Assembly (NCBI GenBank): GCA_031271265.1
Contig: JAISWB010000096.1
Location: 1-64,000, forward strand
Source: Desulfovibrio sp.
GTDB taxonomy: Bacteria; Desulfobacterota; Desulfovibrionia; Desulfovibrionales; Desulfovibrionaceae
Reading direction: 5' to 3'
Length of the DNA stretch: 64,000 bases
The stretch's first letter is position 1. The number at the start of each line of letters is the position of its first letter. Of this stretch, positions 1-9,162 are shown in pieces. Below the pieces are notes generated by a model. That model worked only from the letters and a program-made list of their open reading frames with translations, was not told the origin of the DNA and ran no database searches. Made by a program: the position numbers and the translations under genes.

Positions 1-1071
1 GGCCCGGAAAGCACGGCCGCGGCGCAAGGCTCCGGGCATCGTGTGAGGGTAGCCTATATCGAGGGCGGATTTTATACGGACTATTCCGGCATACTCGTCG
101 CCTTGGCCCAGAGCCTCGCTGAGCTCGGCGTTATTGAAAACGGGAACGCGTCTGTTCCGGAGAACGTGGACAGCACGGCGGGCATATGGCAATGGCTGCA
201 TGACAATGCCGGCGGGAGCGCCGTCGAGTTCGTTGCCGACGGGTATTATTCGGCGGGTTGGGATGATGCCGTTTTTGCGGAAAAGCGGGCCGAGTTGGTC
301 ACGCGTCTGAACACCACCAGGGATATCGATCTGGTGCTCGCCTTTGGAACGAAGGCCGGTCAGGCGATGGCCAAGGACGACCATAAGACGCCGGTCGCGG
401 TGCTGTCCGTTACCGACGCGGTCACGGCGGGGATTATTCCTTCTCCCGAGGATTCGGGCCGGGATCACGTTTTTGCGATGGTGGAGCACAACCGCTACTA
501 TCGGGAGGTTGTGATTTTTCACGATATTTTCAAGTTCAAGCGTCTGGGCATCGCCTACGAGGACTCGGAAAAGGGGCGGGCCAGCGTGGCGCTGCCCCAG
601 ATTCAGAAAGCGGCCAAGGATTCCAATTTCGAGTTGGTGACTTGTGTCGACACGCTTTTTGATGACCCCGCGCCGGCCACCGCGAACCTGATCGCCTGCC
701 ATGAGCGGCTGGTCAAGGAAGGAGTGGATGCGGTGTACATGACCGTCAACAACGGGATGCGGGCGGAAGCGATGGCCGACAGTCTCCGGCCGCTCATGGA
801 AGGACGCCTGCCCACTTTTTCGCAGAACGGCGTGGACGAAGTGAAGCACGGGGTGCTTCTGAGCATTTCCCAGGCGAATTTTAGCGGCCAGGGGATGTTC
901 GCGGCCAAGGCCATTGCCAACATAATCAAAGGCGAATCCCCGCGTTCCCAGAAACAGAGCTATGAAGAACCATTAAGTCTGGCCCTGAATCTGCGGACAG
1001 CCATGCTCATCGGCTGGAACCCTTCGCTGGCGGTCTTGTCGGCCGTGGACGAGATTTTTCAGGGGCAATAG
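1..1071 (+). CDS. ABC transporter substrate-binding protein (COG2984/ABC_sub_bind-like), 5' truncated by window edge
   Basis: Frame stays open to base 1 upstream of the listed GTG at 43; TDYSGILVALAQSLAELGVIENG and the periplasmic-binding layout resemble the family. Confidence 0.7.
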   Translation, partial: GPESTAAAQGSGHRVRVAYIEGGFYTDYSGILVALAQSLAELGVIENGNASVPENVDSTAGIWQWLHDNAGGSAVEFVADGYYSAGWDDAVFAEKRAELVTRLNTTRDIDLVLAFGTKAGQAMAKDDHKTPVAVLSVTDAVTAGIIPSPEDSGRDHVFAMVEHNRYYREVVIFHDIFKFKRLGIAYEDSEKGRASVALPQIQKAAKDSNFELVTCVDTLFDDPAPATANLIACHERLVKEGVDAVYMTVNNGMRAEAMADSLRPLMEGRLPTFSQNGVDEVKHGVLLSISQANFSGQGMFAAKAIANIIKGESPRSQKQSYEEPLSLALNLRTAMLIGWNPSLAVLSAVDEIFQGQ

Positions 1072-1427
1072 AACGCCACGCGGCGCGGCACCAAACGTCT
1101 CGACGGGATACGTTCTCTTCGAGCGGACATGTCGTTGCCCTTGCAGGATTTGCCTTACGGAAGCTTTTACGGGAAAGCTTTCCAAATCCATCCGTGCATT
1201 CTCGAACCGCGTGGCCGCAAATTTGTTGGATGCTTGACGCGTCGCGGCACCGGTTGCCTTCTCTCTCGCGGGCAAGGTGTGCTTTGCCTTGCCACGGGGT
1301 GTTCAGGTTCAAAAACTGTCCGCTATCCTGTCTTTAACAAAAATTGACAAGAAATGGGTATAAAACAAAATTTTTTGTTGGTTTTTGACAAAAAAACCAA
1401 TTATTTCAATAGATATACTCTGAGAAT

Positions 1428-1444
1428 CGCAAATGTTGTGCCAG
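1428..1444 (-). promoter_or_regulatory. Putative sigma54 (-24/-12) promoter, orphan
   Basis: Minus strand CTGGCACAACATTTGCG versus YTGGCACGRNNNTTGCW; GG-N10-GC spacing intact, 2 mismatches. Confidence 0.4.
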
Positions 1445-1561
1445 GAATTTAAAAATAATTCTTGCTTTGTCTGTTGACAATGCTATCCGGTCTTTAACAA
1501 GTTCGAGGAAAAAGTTAATTCATTGAGAAATCCCCCGGCTCTGCCGGGGGTGAATGACTAA

Positions 1562-1666
1562 GCTATACTTGACGCTTGAACTTTATGCGTTTTTTCTTCC
1601 TTCATCATATTGAAAAAACTAGAATATGCTCTTGGTAATGCGCAAATAACCAAGACGCTGCGTATA
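1562..1666. repeat. 105-bp dispersed repeat, copy 1 (copy 2 at 38442-38546)
   Basis: gctatacttgacgcttgaactttatgcg...gcgtata; about 5 mismatches over 105 bp. Preceded by hairpin cccccggctctgccggggg at 1532-1550. Confidence 0.85.
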
Positions 1667-2024
1667 ATAAAGTGTAATTTAGGGATTCCTGAAAAAATTT
1701 CAACAACCCGCTCAAATTCGCACACACTCGATGCCCCCGTTTCCTCCTCACTCGCGGCTCGGAGGTTGGGGCACTGAGAGCGCGAACACGCACTCCCCCG
1801 CATCTGCTGTTTATATGCGCGTATGAACTCTACTCGCGCCTGAATAAGCCGCTGAGGATAATTGTGACTTTTTTTCCCCGGATGCTTGTATTTTTGCCTG
1901 CCTGCAAATATGGTTGCATAACAGGTAACTACGCGGCGAGCGACACCCAAACAGGGCCGCGCGCAAAGCGCTGCTGCCGCGACATGGTCGATCCCCGGCC
2001 CGGCGGAAGAGGGAGGAGCATATC

Positions 2025-2549
2025 ATGACAGAAAGGCTTTATAAATTTTCGTGGGACTTTATCGGTGATGTGGAAGAAGGGCGTCCCAACCTCGGCAACA
2101 CCACGCGCATCGAGGTTTACAGACTGTTCCAGTATACTATGCGGGATGTTCTGGAAGAGAGATTCGGCACGGAAGCCGCGGACCGCATTCTTTACGATGC
2201 CGGACACAAGGCGGGCCTCAATTTTTGCAGGCGATTCGCGGACGGGGAATCGGACCTGAACGCCTACCTTGAAAAAGTCAAAGAGTCGTTGATGGACCTG
2301 AAAATCGGCATCCTGCGCGTTGAAAGCGCCGATACGGCAAAAAGCAACTATGTCCTGACCATTGCCGAAGACCTGGACTGCTCGGGGCTGCCGGACATGG
2401 GGCACACGGTCTGCAATTATGATGAAGGCTTCATCTCCGGCATCTTTTACGCTTTCGGCGGCCAAAAGTTGAACGTCAAGGAAAGCGACTGCTGGTGTAC
2501 CAGTGACCGAACCTGTCGTTTTCAGGTAACCCCACCGTCCCCCACGTGA
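2025..2549 (+). CDS. V4R (4-vinyl reductase) domain protein
   Basis: C-terminal CNYDEGFISGIFYAFGGQKLNVKESDCWCTSDRTCRFQV matches V4R domain style; RBS gggaggag upstream of ATG. Confidence 0.75.
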   Translation: MTERLYKFSWDFIGDVEEGRPNLGNTTRIEVYRLFQYTMRDVLEERFGTEAADRILYDAGHKAGLNFCRRFADGESDLNAYLEKVKESLMDLKIGILRVESADTAKSNYVLTIAEDLDCSGLPDMGHTVCNYDEGFISGIFYAFGGQKLNVKESDCWCTSDRTCRFQVTPPSPT

Positions 2550-2809
2550 CGCGGCGGAACAGTAGGCTCAGGCAAGCCTGTTTTTGCCGTGAACGGGATG
2601 CAGGCGCCATTACATACTCCGGCCGGGCAGGCACCCGCTGTTCCGGCCCCGGAGCCTGCGGACGGCACGGCTCTTGACGTTGCGGTAGTAAGGCTTTCAT
2701 GCACTTTGCGGAAGTGGTGTTCACCACGCTGAAACCTGAAGTTTCCACAGCTTCGGCAAGGCAGGTATTTCCCGGCATGGCTTCCGAGCCGCGGCACAGG
2801 ATGGAAAAG

Positions 2810-2914
2810 GCTCCACCTTCGCAAGCAGAATTCTGCTGTGCGGCCTGTGGGTATACAGCGAATGCGGATGTAAATGCAGCAAAAAGGTTCTTCGACGTTC
2901 ACTGTGGAATTTGA
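2810..2914 (+). pseudogene. IS200/IS605-type TnpB (OrfB) C-terminal remnant
   Basis: FCCAACGYTANADVNAAKRF is the TnpB zinc-ribbon/catalytic tail; the rest of TnpB is absent. Confidence 0.6.
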
Positions 2915-3036
2915 CGAGATCCTCCTTGCCCGGTAACGAGGTAGCAGGAGGATATGATGAAAGCAGAAGAAGTCTTTACCCTTGGCCTTGGTTTGACAGC
3001 GCTCGTGGCGCTTGCCGGGGCAATCGCTTGATACGG

Positions 3037-3396
3037 AGAAGAACCCCTTTCGCACATAAGCGAGCGATACTTTCACACCAATCAGGAATTTGAGATGTGC
3101 CGCGAGCATCGCGTTCACATTGTCTCCGCTGTAGAAGCCGCGATCCATTGCGAGCTTGATTTTTTTTGTATTCCAGGCAGTCGATATCTGCAATTAGCAT
3201 ACGCTCGTTTCGATGTCGGCTCTTTTTGTGCGGGTTTGCGCTCCCGGGTGGGCACGATTTTTCCGGTCGCCTCGTCAACGCGCCCGATCAGCTTGCGCCG
3301 CGACCGTGGTTGCTGCTTATCCTTGTCCGGGTATGATTCGTTTTCGTAGGCGTATGTGATGCCCACGCGTTTGTCTTTCTGATAGATTATGCCCAT
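3037..3396 (-). pseudogene. IS1634/IS4-like transposase fragment (deleted and frameshifted)
   Basis: N-term MGIIYQKDKRVGITYAYENESYPDKDKQQPRSRRKLIGRVDEATGKIVPTR, then a jump and frame change to KIKLAMDRGFYSGDNVNAMLAAHLKFLIGVKVSLAYVRKGF. Confidence 0.65.
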
Positions 3397-3523
3397 GCCC
3401 GCCCTCCGTTTTCATAGTGATGATAACATATATCATCACTATAAAAATGTCAAGCGGAAATATGCCTCCTGCATTGAAATTGCGATACTATTTGGCAGAA
3501 AAACGGCTCACATAGTTATGAAT

Positions 3524-3841
3524 TCACGGGAATGCAGGCTTCAATGCCGAACAGATCGAGGGCAGGGTCCGCTCATGGACGGGGAGATCCACCGCGTTCC
3601 GCCGGCGGGCGGCAAGGAAAGCGAACTGTGACCGCTGATGCTGCGAGTACAGGGCTTCCAGCTTGCGAAGATCGGAGGACAACTTGACCTGCATCAGTAT
3701 CAAGGGGTTGCCGGACGCGGCTGCCATCATTTCCGCCGCATTCGCAGCCTCGGACTGCACATCGTCAATGACCCGCCGGCGAAGATCACCCTTGCGGAAT
3801 TGCTCGATAGCGGCTGCCTTGTACTCTATTGTTTGCCACAT
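3524..3841 (-). pseudogene. Fragment of large SNF2-type helicase / N6-adenine methylase (DarB-like) of conjugative elements
   Basis: MWQTIEYKAAAIEQFRKGDLRRRVIDDVQSEAANAAEMMAAASGNPLILMQVKLSSDLRKLEALYSQHQRSQF resembles the conserved C-terminal helicase segment of these proteins. Confidence 0.6.
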
Positions 3842-4191
3842 TCTGACTTTTCGATATGCTTACAACTATATTGTTTTATTTACTATTTTTATGATAAAAA
3901 ATGTCTATACCCTTAAATATACCCACAAAAAATCTGGATTGGAAGAAATTTTATTGGACGTAGTTGGGCAATCCCACCGAGTTTGGAGAATGGGAAATGA
4001 GAGGGGAAGATTACTTTCTTATTATTCCATTTTTCGCCGTTTAGTCTATATTCTCAGAAATATTTACGGCCACAAGCATAGCAAGTGAATTCTCGACAAG
4101 CACCGGCTACTGGGTAACGGGAACTGGAGTGGCAGCGAGAACCGGAATTGCCGAAACGACGACAAGAGTTTTCACGCTGATCACACCACGC

Positions 4192-4959
4192 TCATCTTTC
4201 ACGGTATCGCCCCGGCGTCACGCCTGTAATTTTTCTGAACATTGCGATGAAGGCGGACGCGCTGGAATAACCGTACTTATGGGCAATCTTCTCTACGGTT
4301 TTACCTTCTTCAATCATGGCTGTAGCCTTAACGACACGCAGTCTGTTTCGCCACTCTGTAAGCGGCATTCCCAAATCCCGCCTGCATTTCCGGGCAAGTG
4401 TCCGTTCCGTTATGTCGGCCTCTTGAGCCAATTCGGCCACGGAGCGGTTATCTTCCGGGTGCTGCTCAAGGTAATACAGGATTTTTTTTACCACTGCATC
4501 TTTGGATGCCGGAAGTAAGATTCTGGCTCTCGACGTTTCCGCCAGTTCGTCAAGTAGGACACGGAGAAGCCGTAAGTGCTTTTCACTGCGAAAATCCCCG
4601 GAAAATTCACGCGCATGGTCAAGAAGAGATCGCATAAAAGGTGACACCAGCAAGGCTTGCGGCGTATCCGGCAAAGCGCCGCAGAGTTCGTTAACGACAT
4701 ACAAAGATGATTGCAAAATTTCCCGCCGTGAAATTCCTACATGCTCCTTGTACGGAGGAACCCAAATGCCATACTGCGGCGGCACAAGATACCGCTCCTC
4801 TTCGACAATTACCTGAACCACACCATTATACGAGTACACGAATTCCCCCCAGGAATGGGTATGAGCCGGAAATATGGCGTCATCCGGCATGAGCGTTGAG
4901 CGCAAATAGAGCTGTGTAGGAAGAGCCTCACTGAAAGGAGCTTGTAGAGAGTGTTTCAT
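4192..4959 (-). CDS. AraC family transcriptional regulator
   Basis: N-terminal cupin-like segment plus C-terminal HTH: SVAELAQEADITERTLARKCRRDLGMPLTEWRNRLRVVKA...IAHKYGYSSASAFIAMFRKITGVTPGRYR. Confidence 0.9.
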   Translation of the reverse strand: MKHSLQAPFSEALPTQLYLRSTLMPDDAIFPAHTHSWGEFVYSYNGVVQVIVEEERYLVPPQYGIWVPPYKEHVGISRREILQSSLYVVNELCGALPDTPQALLVSPFMRSLLDHAREFSGDFRSEKHLRLLRVLLDELAETSRARILLPASKDAVVKKILYYLEQHPEDNRSVAELAQEADITERTLARKCRRDLGMPLTEWRNRLRVVKATAMIEEGKTVEKIAHKYGYSSASAFIAMFRKITGVTPGRYRER

Positions 4960-5139
4960 CTGTCACCTGTGCTGCATTGCTTGTCAGATAATCGCTATAT
5001 ACTTTTTTTCAGACCAGAGTAAAGTGATCTTATGGAGACTCAGCAATTCTAATTAGTCGGCCCTGAAAAATAGTGTAACTTATTGATATAGCAATATAAA
5101 TCTTTAAAAAACAGTTCTTTTTTCGACCAGAAAAACACC

Positions 5140-5284
5140 AAGGTGCCGACTATCCTGGTCGATGAAATCGACCGGGCGCGGCGAAGGTGAGCCGCAATTT
5201 ATTTACGGCGTCCGCGCAAGCGGTGCCTGGAGCCGGCGTGCCTTTCTGAAAAAGCCGTTGCACGGCTTTTTCAGCATCGACTAA
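5140..5284 (+). pseudogene. Possible 3' tail of an unidentified CDS carried in the insertion
   Basis: Frame reads EGEPQFIYGVRASGAWSRRAFLKKPLHGFFSID*; an adjacent frame reads VPTILVDEIDRA. Confidence 0.3.
5246..5274. terminator. Perfect 13-bp stem hairpin
   Basis: CTGAAAAAGCCGT-TGC-ACGGCTTTTTCAG. Confidence 0.55.
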
Positions 5285-5371
5285 TTATGGCGCTGATTGT
5301 TCCGTTTCCAAGGCATGATGTGGAGCTAACTATTTGATTTTTCATCGGTTGGAATGCTTGATGGAGGCTAT

Positions 5372-6144
5372 ATGCGCTATTACGTTGTGGATGCGTTTGC
5401 GGACAAAGTTTTTGAAGGTAATCCTGCTGGCGTATGCATCATGGAGAAATGGCTGTCAGACGACCTTATGCAGAAGATTACGATGGAAAATAACCTTTCA
5501 GAGACTGCTTTTGCGGTCAAAGAAGGCAAGAGCTATCACCTCCGTTGGTTTACTCCTGGAGGAGAGATTGACCTTTGTGGTCACGCAACCCTGGCAACTG
5601 CTTACATAATCATGCGATTTGTTGAATCTGACAGTGAAAGCGTCAGTTTTAACACGCTATCTGGAGAATTGGGCGTACTCAAAAAAATGACCTCTATGAA
5701 ATGGATTTTCCTGCGTACCCTATGGAACAGGTTGCAGTTACCGACCTCATGGAACAGGTCCTTGGCGTGAGGCCACTGGAAGTATGGAAGGCAAGGGATT
5801 TGGTCTGCGTTTTGGATTCCGAGGACAAGGTCTTTTCCGCCGCGCCGGACTTGCGGAAAGCTCTTGAACTGGAAGGGCTTCTTTTGCATGTGACGGCTAA
5901 GGGATCAACTTTTGACTGCGTTTCCCGAACATTCGCTCCTAAGCTGGCTGTTGAGGAAGACCCCGTTTGCGGATCGGGGCATTGCCATATCGCGCCGTTG
6001 TGGGCGGAAAAGTTGGGCACAAGGTCACTTGTAGCTCGTCAAGCGTCAAAGCGCGGCGGCACGTTGTACTGCGGAATTTACGGCGACAGAATAAAAGTAT
6101 CTGGCAAAGCGGCACTTTACTCCACAGCGGACTTGTATATTTGA
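5372..6144 (+). pseudogene. PhzF family isomerase/epimerase, split by a -1 frameshift at an A7 run
   Basis: MRYYVVDAFADKVFEGNPAGVCIM...GGEIDLCGHATLATA in frame 2 continues as NDLYEMDFPAYP...EDPVCGSGHCHIAPLW in frame 1; junction at aaaaaaa 5681-5687. Confidence 0.8.
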
Positions 6145-6175
6145 AGCCACACATTGTTTTTCAGGAAAGGAAACC

Positions 6176-6649
6176 ATGTCTTTTGAGCGAGTTAAAGAAT
6201 ACTTTGAACGGGTAGGCTTGGGCCAGCGCGTGGTGGAACGGGAACACATCGGCGCAACCGTCGAACAGGCGGCATTGTCCATCGGATGCGAACCTGAACG
6301 AATTGCGAAAACAATGTCTTTCCTTGTGGCTGGAGGGCCTGCTCTGGTGGTCATGGCGGGTGATGCCAAAGTGAACAACTCCAAATTCAAGGCGTGTTTC
6401 CACCAAAAAGCGGTTATGCTGCCCAGCGACCAAGTTGCGACGCGAATCGGCCATGAACCCGGCGCAGTATGTCCGTTTGCGCTGAACGAAGGAATCAGTG
6501 TTTTTCTGGACGAATCCCTTAAACGATTCAATGTCGTGTATACGGCTGGCGGCAGTGTGAACAGCACAGTGGAATTGGCGATGGAGGAACTTGTTCAGCA
6601 CTCTGCACCGGCTGGCTGGGTGGACGTATGCAACGGGTGGAACCAATAA
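6176..6649 (+). CDS. YbaK/EbsC family (aminoacyl-tRNA deacylase-like) protein
   Basis: MSFERVKEYFERVG...RIAKTMSFLVAGGPALVVMAGDAKVNNSKFKACF...PGAVCPFAL. Confidence 0.85.
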   Translation: MSFERVKEYFERVGLGQRVVEREHIGATVEQAALSIGCEPERIAKTMSFLVAGGPALVVMAGDAKVNNSKFKACFHQKAVMLPSDQVATRIGHEPGAVCPFALNEGISVFLDESLKRFNVVYTAGGSVNSTVELAMEELVQHSAPAGWVDVCNGWNQ

Positions 6650-6680
6650 CGCATATTTGGTCTTACGACATGAGGGCATC

Positions 6681-7106
6681 ATGGTGGAATCGCACACGAC
6701 TTTGCACGACAGGATAAAGACGAGTTTCGACAAGCAGGCTTTCTTGGCGCTTATCGGCGCAGAACTGGAACGGGTTGAAAAGGGAAAGGTTGTTGTCAGT
6801 TGCAAGCACAGGAATGCGTTGACGCAGCAGCAAGGCTTTCTGCACGGCGGCGTTGTATCTTCTTTGGCGGATGTTTCCTGCGGCTATGCAGCGTTGACGA
6901 CCATGCCCGACAACGCGGAAGTTCTAACTGTGGAATTTAAGATAAATCTTATCCGGCCAGCGAATGCTGACAAACTCGTTGCCAGCGGAGAAGTCGTAAA
7001 ATCCGGCAGGACGCTGATTATCGCGGAATCAACTGTTACCGATGAAAACGGCGAAAAAGTCATCGCCAAAATGTTGGCCACAATGATTGTATCTCCAATG
7101 AAATAA
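6681..7106 (+). CDS. PaaI-type hotdog thioesterase
   Basis: LTQQQGFLHGGVVSSLADVSCGYAALTTMPDNAEVLTVEFKINLIRPA; in-frame ATG at 6681 preferred over 6591. Confidence 0.85.
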   Translation: MVESHTTLHDRIKTSFDKQAFLALIGAELERVEKGKVVVSCKHRNALTQQQGFLHGGVVSSLADVSCGYAALTTMPDNAEVLTVEFKINLIRPANADKLVASGEVVKSGRTLIIAESTVTDENGEKVIAKMLATMIVSPMK

Positions 7107-7118
7107 AGGATTGTCAGG

Positions 7119-7832
7119 GTGATTGCTATGGATAACAAGCTGATTGAACGTCTTAACGCTTTAAGTACTCCCCATCTGGCCGATGCCTGCCTGCGTACCG
7201 GAACTCCGGTACGCTGCGCCCCTTCGGCCATGCGCCCGGTGTCTGTTACCATGCGTTGTGCAGGCAAGGTGCGCCCTGCCCGTCATATCGGCAGTGTGGA
7301 TATTTTTCTTGAAGCCTTGGAAAAAGCGGCGCGCAACGATATTCTGGTCGTCGATAACGGCGGGCGCATGGACGAGGCTTGCGTGGGAGATTTGGTGGCT
7401 TTGGAGGTGGCGAACGCAGGCTTGGCCGGTATTGTTATTTGGGGGCTGCACCGTGATACCCCGGAGCTTCTTGAAATAGGATTGCCTGTCTTTTCTTTGG
7501 GGACAATGCCAACCGGCCCCCAGCGTCTGGACAGACGTTCACCCGATGCTCTTGATTGGGCACGGGTAGGCGAATGGGTTGTCAGCTCTGATGATGTGGC
7601 CGTTGGGGATGCAGACGGAGTCCTTTTCATTCCGGTTACGAAATTGGCGGAAGTGATTGAAGCGGCGGAAGGCATTCGGGAGACTGAACGCCGACAGGCA
7701 AAAGCAATGCGCGAGGGGCGCACGTTCAGAAAACAGGCGTCATTCGCTCAATATCTTGCCCGCCGTGAAGAAAATCCCGCTTTCGGTTTCCGGGAGCATT
7801 TGCGAATGATTGGTGAAGCGATTGAAGAATAA
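7119..7832 (+). CDS. RraA family protein / HMG-aldolase-like
   Basis: LSTPHLADACLRTG...VDNGGRMDEACVGDLVALEVANAGLAGIVIWGLHRDT. Confidence 0.85.
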   Translation: MIAMDNKLIERLNALSTPHLADACLRTGTPVRCAPSAMRPVSVTMRCAGKVRPARHIGSVDIFLEALEKAARNDILVVDNGGRMDEACVGDLVALEVANAGLAGIVIWGLHRDTPELLEIGLPVFSLGTMPTGPQRLDRRSPDALDWARVGEWVVSSDDVAVGDADGVLFIPVTKLAEVIEAAEGIRETERRQAKAMREGRTFRKQASFAQYLARREENPAFGFREHLRMIGEAIEE

Positions 7833-7969
7833 TAATTGATTACTCATGCTCAGGCTGCTGCGCATATGCGTGCCATATGCGGCTTGCTCCAACTTCCCAA
7901 GGAGTTTGGAAATGACAAAGCAAACAAATACTCCTGTGGTGTTGGCAGACTTTGAAAGCAAGGCAAAAG

Positions 7970-8644
7970 AATTCATCAGCCTGACCTTATCAAACATTGT
8001 CGCGCAACGCTCCGCGTTGCAATTCCGCGCGCGTTCCGAAAGGCATTTCAAAGTGAGCGGCGCGGATGGACATGCGCCTGGAATAGAGCCGGTTCTGGAA
8101 AATTCAGGGTTTTGCCGTTTTTTCAACCGCCTCTCGCGCTTTGGAACTGTTATACAGGTCGAAACGCTCCGGTTCGCCGAAGAACAGGTTGCGGCATACA
8201 TGAATGGTCACGTCTGGAAACGCCTCTTGAAATGAGTACAAAAATTCGATGGAGTCACGGTATCTGTTGATTATCCAGAAGACAGCCGATTCTCTCCGCA
8301 TCTCCCGCAAGGCTCCCCGCATGATGCCGCCATAGCTCGCCGTACTGGTCTTGGTTCTGGCGGCGGTATTGATGACGATGGTATGCTCCGAGTAGTTCTG
8401 CACCGTGTCCAGCAGATCGGGCCCACCCATCCACATCGTCAAAAGAGTCCATCAGGCAATGCAGATTCGGCAGGGCGAGGTCTTTATGCGCCTTGAACAC
8501 GTCCTGGTTGTCGGTGTCCGTGGCCACAAGCAGGACGTTCCGTTCCCGGTTCAGAAGATAATCGGTCAGGGCGAAGGAAAGAAGGGTTTTACCCACGCCG
8601 CCTTTACTGCCGCCGATATAGTAAATGTTGAAATTGCCGTTCAT
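7970..8644 (-). pseudogene. ParA/MinD-like ATPase, multiple frameshifts
   Basis: MNGNFNIYYIGGSKGGVGKTLLSFALTDYLL (P-loop), shift near 8428 to PDLLDTVQNYSEHTIVINTAARTKTS..., then EKNGKTLNFPE, then SIRAAHFEMPFGTRAELQRG in further frames. Confidence 0.75.
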
Positions 8645-9162
8645 GTCAAAGCTCAGTATTGGACAGATTCGGCGTATAGTAGGACGGCATGTTTTTCTGC
8701 TCCGCCCTTTGCGCCGGGGTTGCGTTCTGTGTTTCGGGTTTCAAGGTTTCAGTTTGCGGGGGGAGCCGCTTTTTCCGGGGCCGCTGCTTTCGGCCTCTCT
8801 TTCCGAGCCCTGGGGGATGACGGGCAGGTATGCGCCCCATAAGCGCTAATCAATTTTAGAGGGTATTACCCAAAGAATGTTTCAGCTTCTTAAAACCCCT
8901 GCCCCACAACCGATTCAGGGGGGTAAAATCATTCGTAAGTTAACACCCTCCATGTTTCAATGCCCGCATCGTTCGGAACGGACAGCGGCGAAGCCCGCAA
9001 AGGGAGTCCGGGGAAACGCCGACCGGGGATGCAGAGGAATTGCCGACCTTGTGCCGGCGCGGGCCTCGGCTGGTGAGGAAGGATGGTCGTGAGGTGTCTC
9101 TTCAATCCGCGCGGACGCGGGCCGCAGAGAACTTTGTGAGCTGTGCGGTGTTGAGTGTCGAT

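Larger units (their letters stand above)
5056..5287. mobile_element. 232-bp insertion inside a dispersed repeat, bounded by duplicated ctaatta
   Basis: ctaatta at 5049-5055 and 5281-5287; near-inverted ends taattagtcggccctgaaaaa (5050-5070) and tttttcagcatcgactaatta (5267-5287), 18/21 match; uninterrupted counterpart at 42304-42392. Confidence 0.55.

Noticed and set aside
1129-1347. 72-aa ORF after the first substrate-binding gene
   Set aside because: No RBS, no recognisable family, non-coding-like composition.
7846-8235. 129-aa plus-strand ORF
   Set aside because: Lies antisense to the ParA pseudogene; no family signal.
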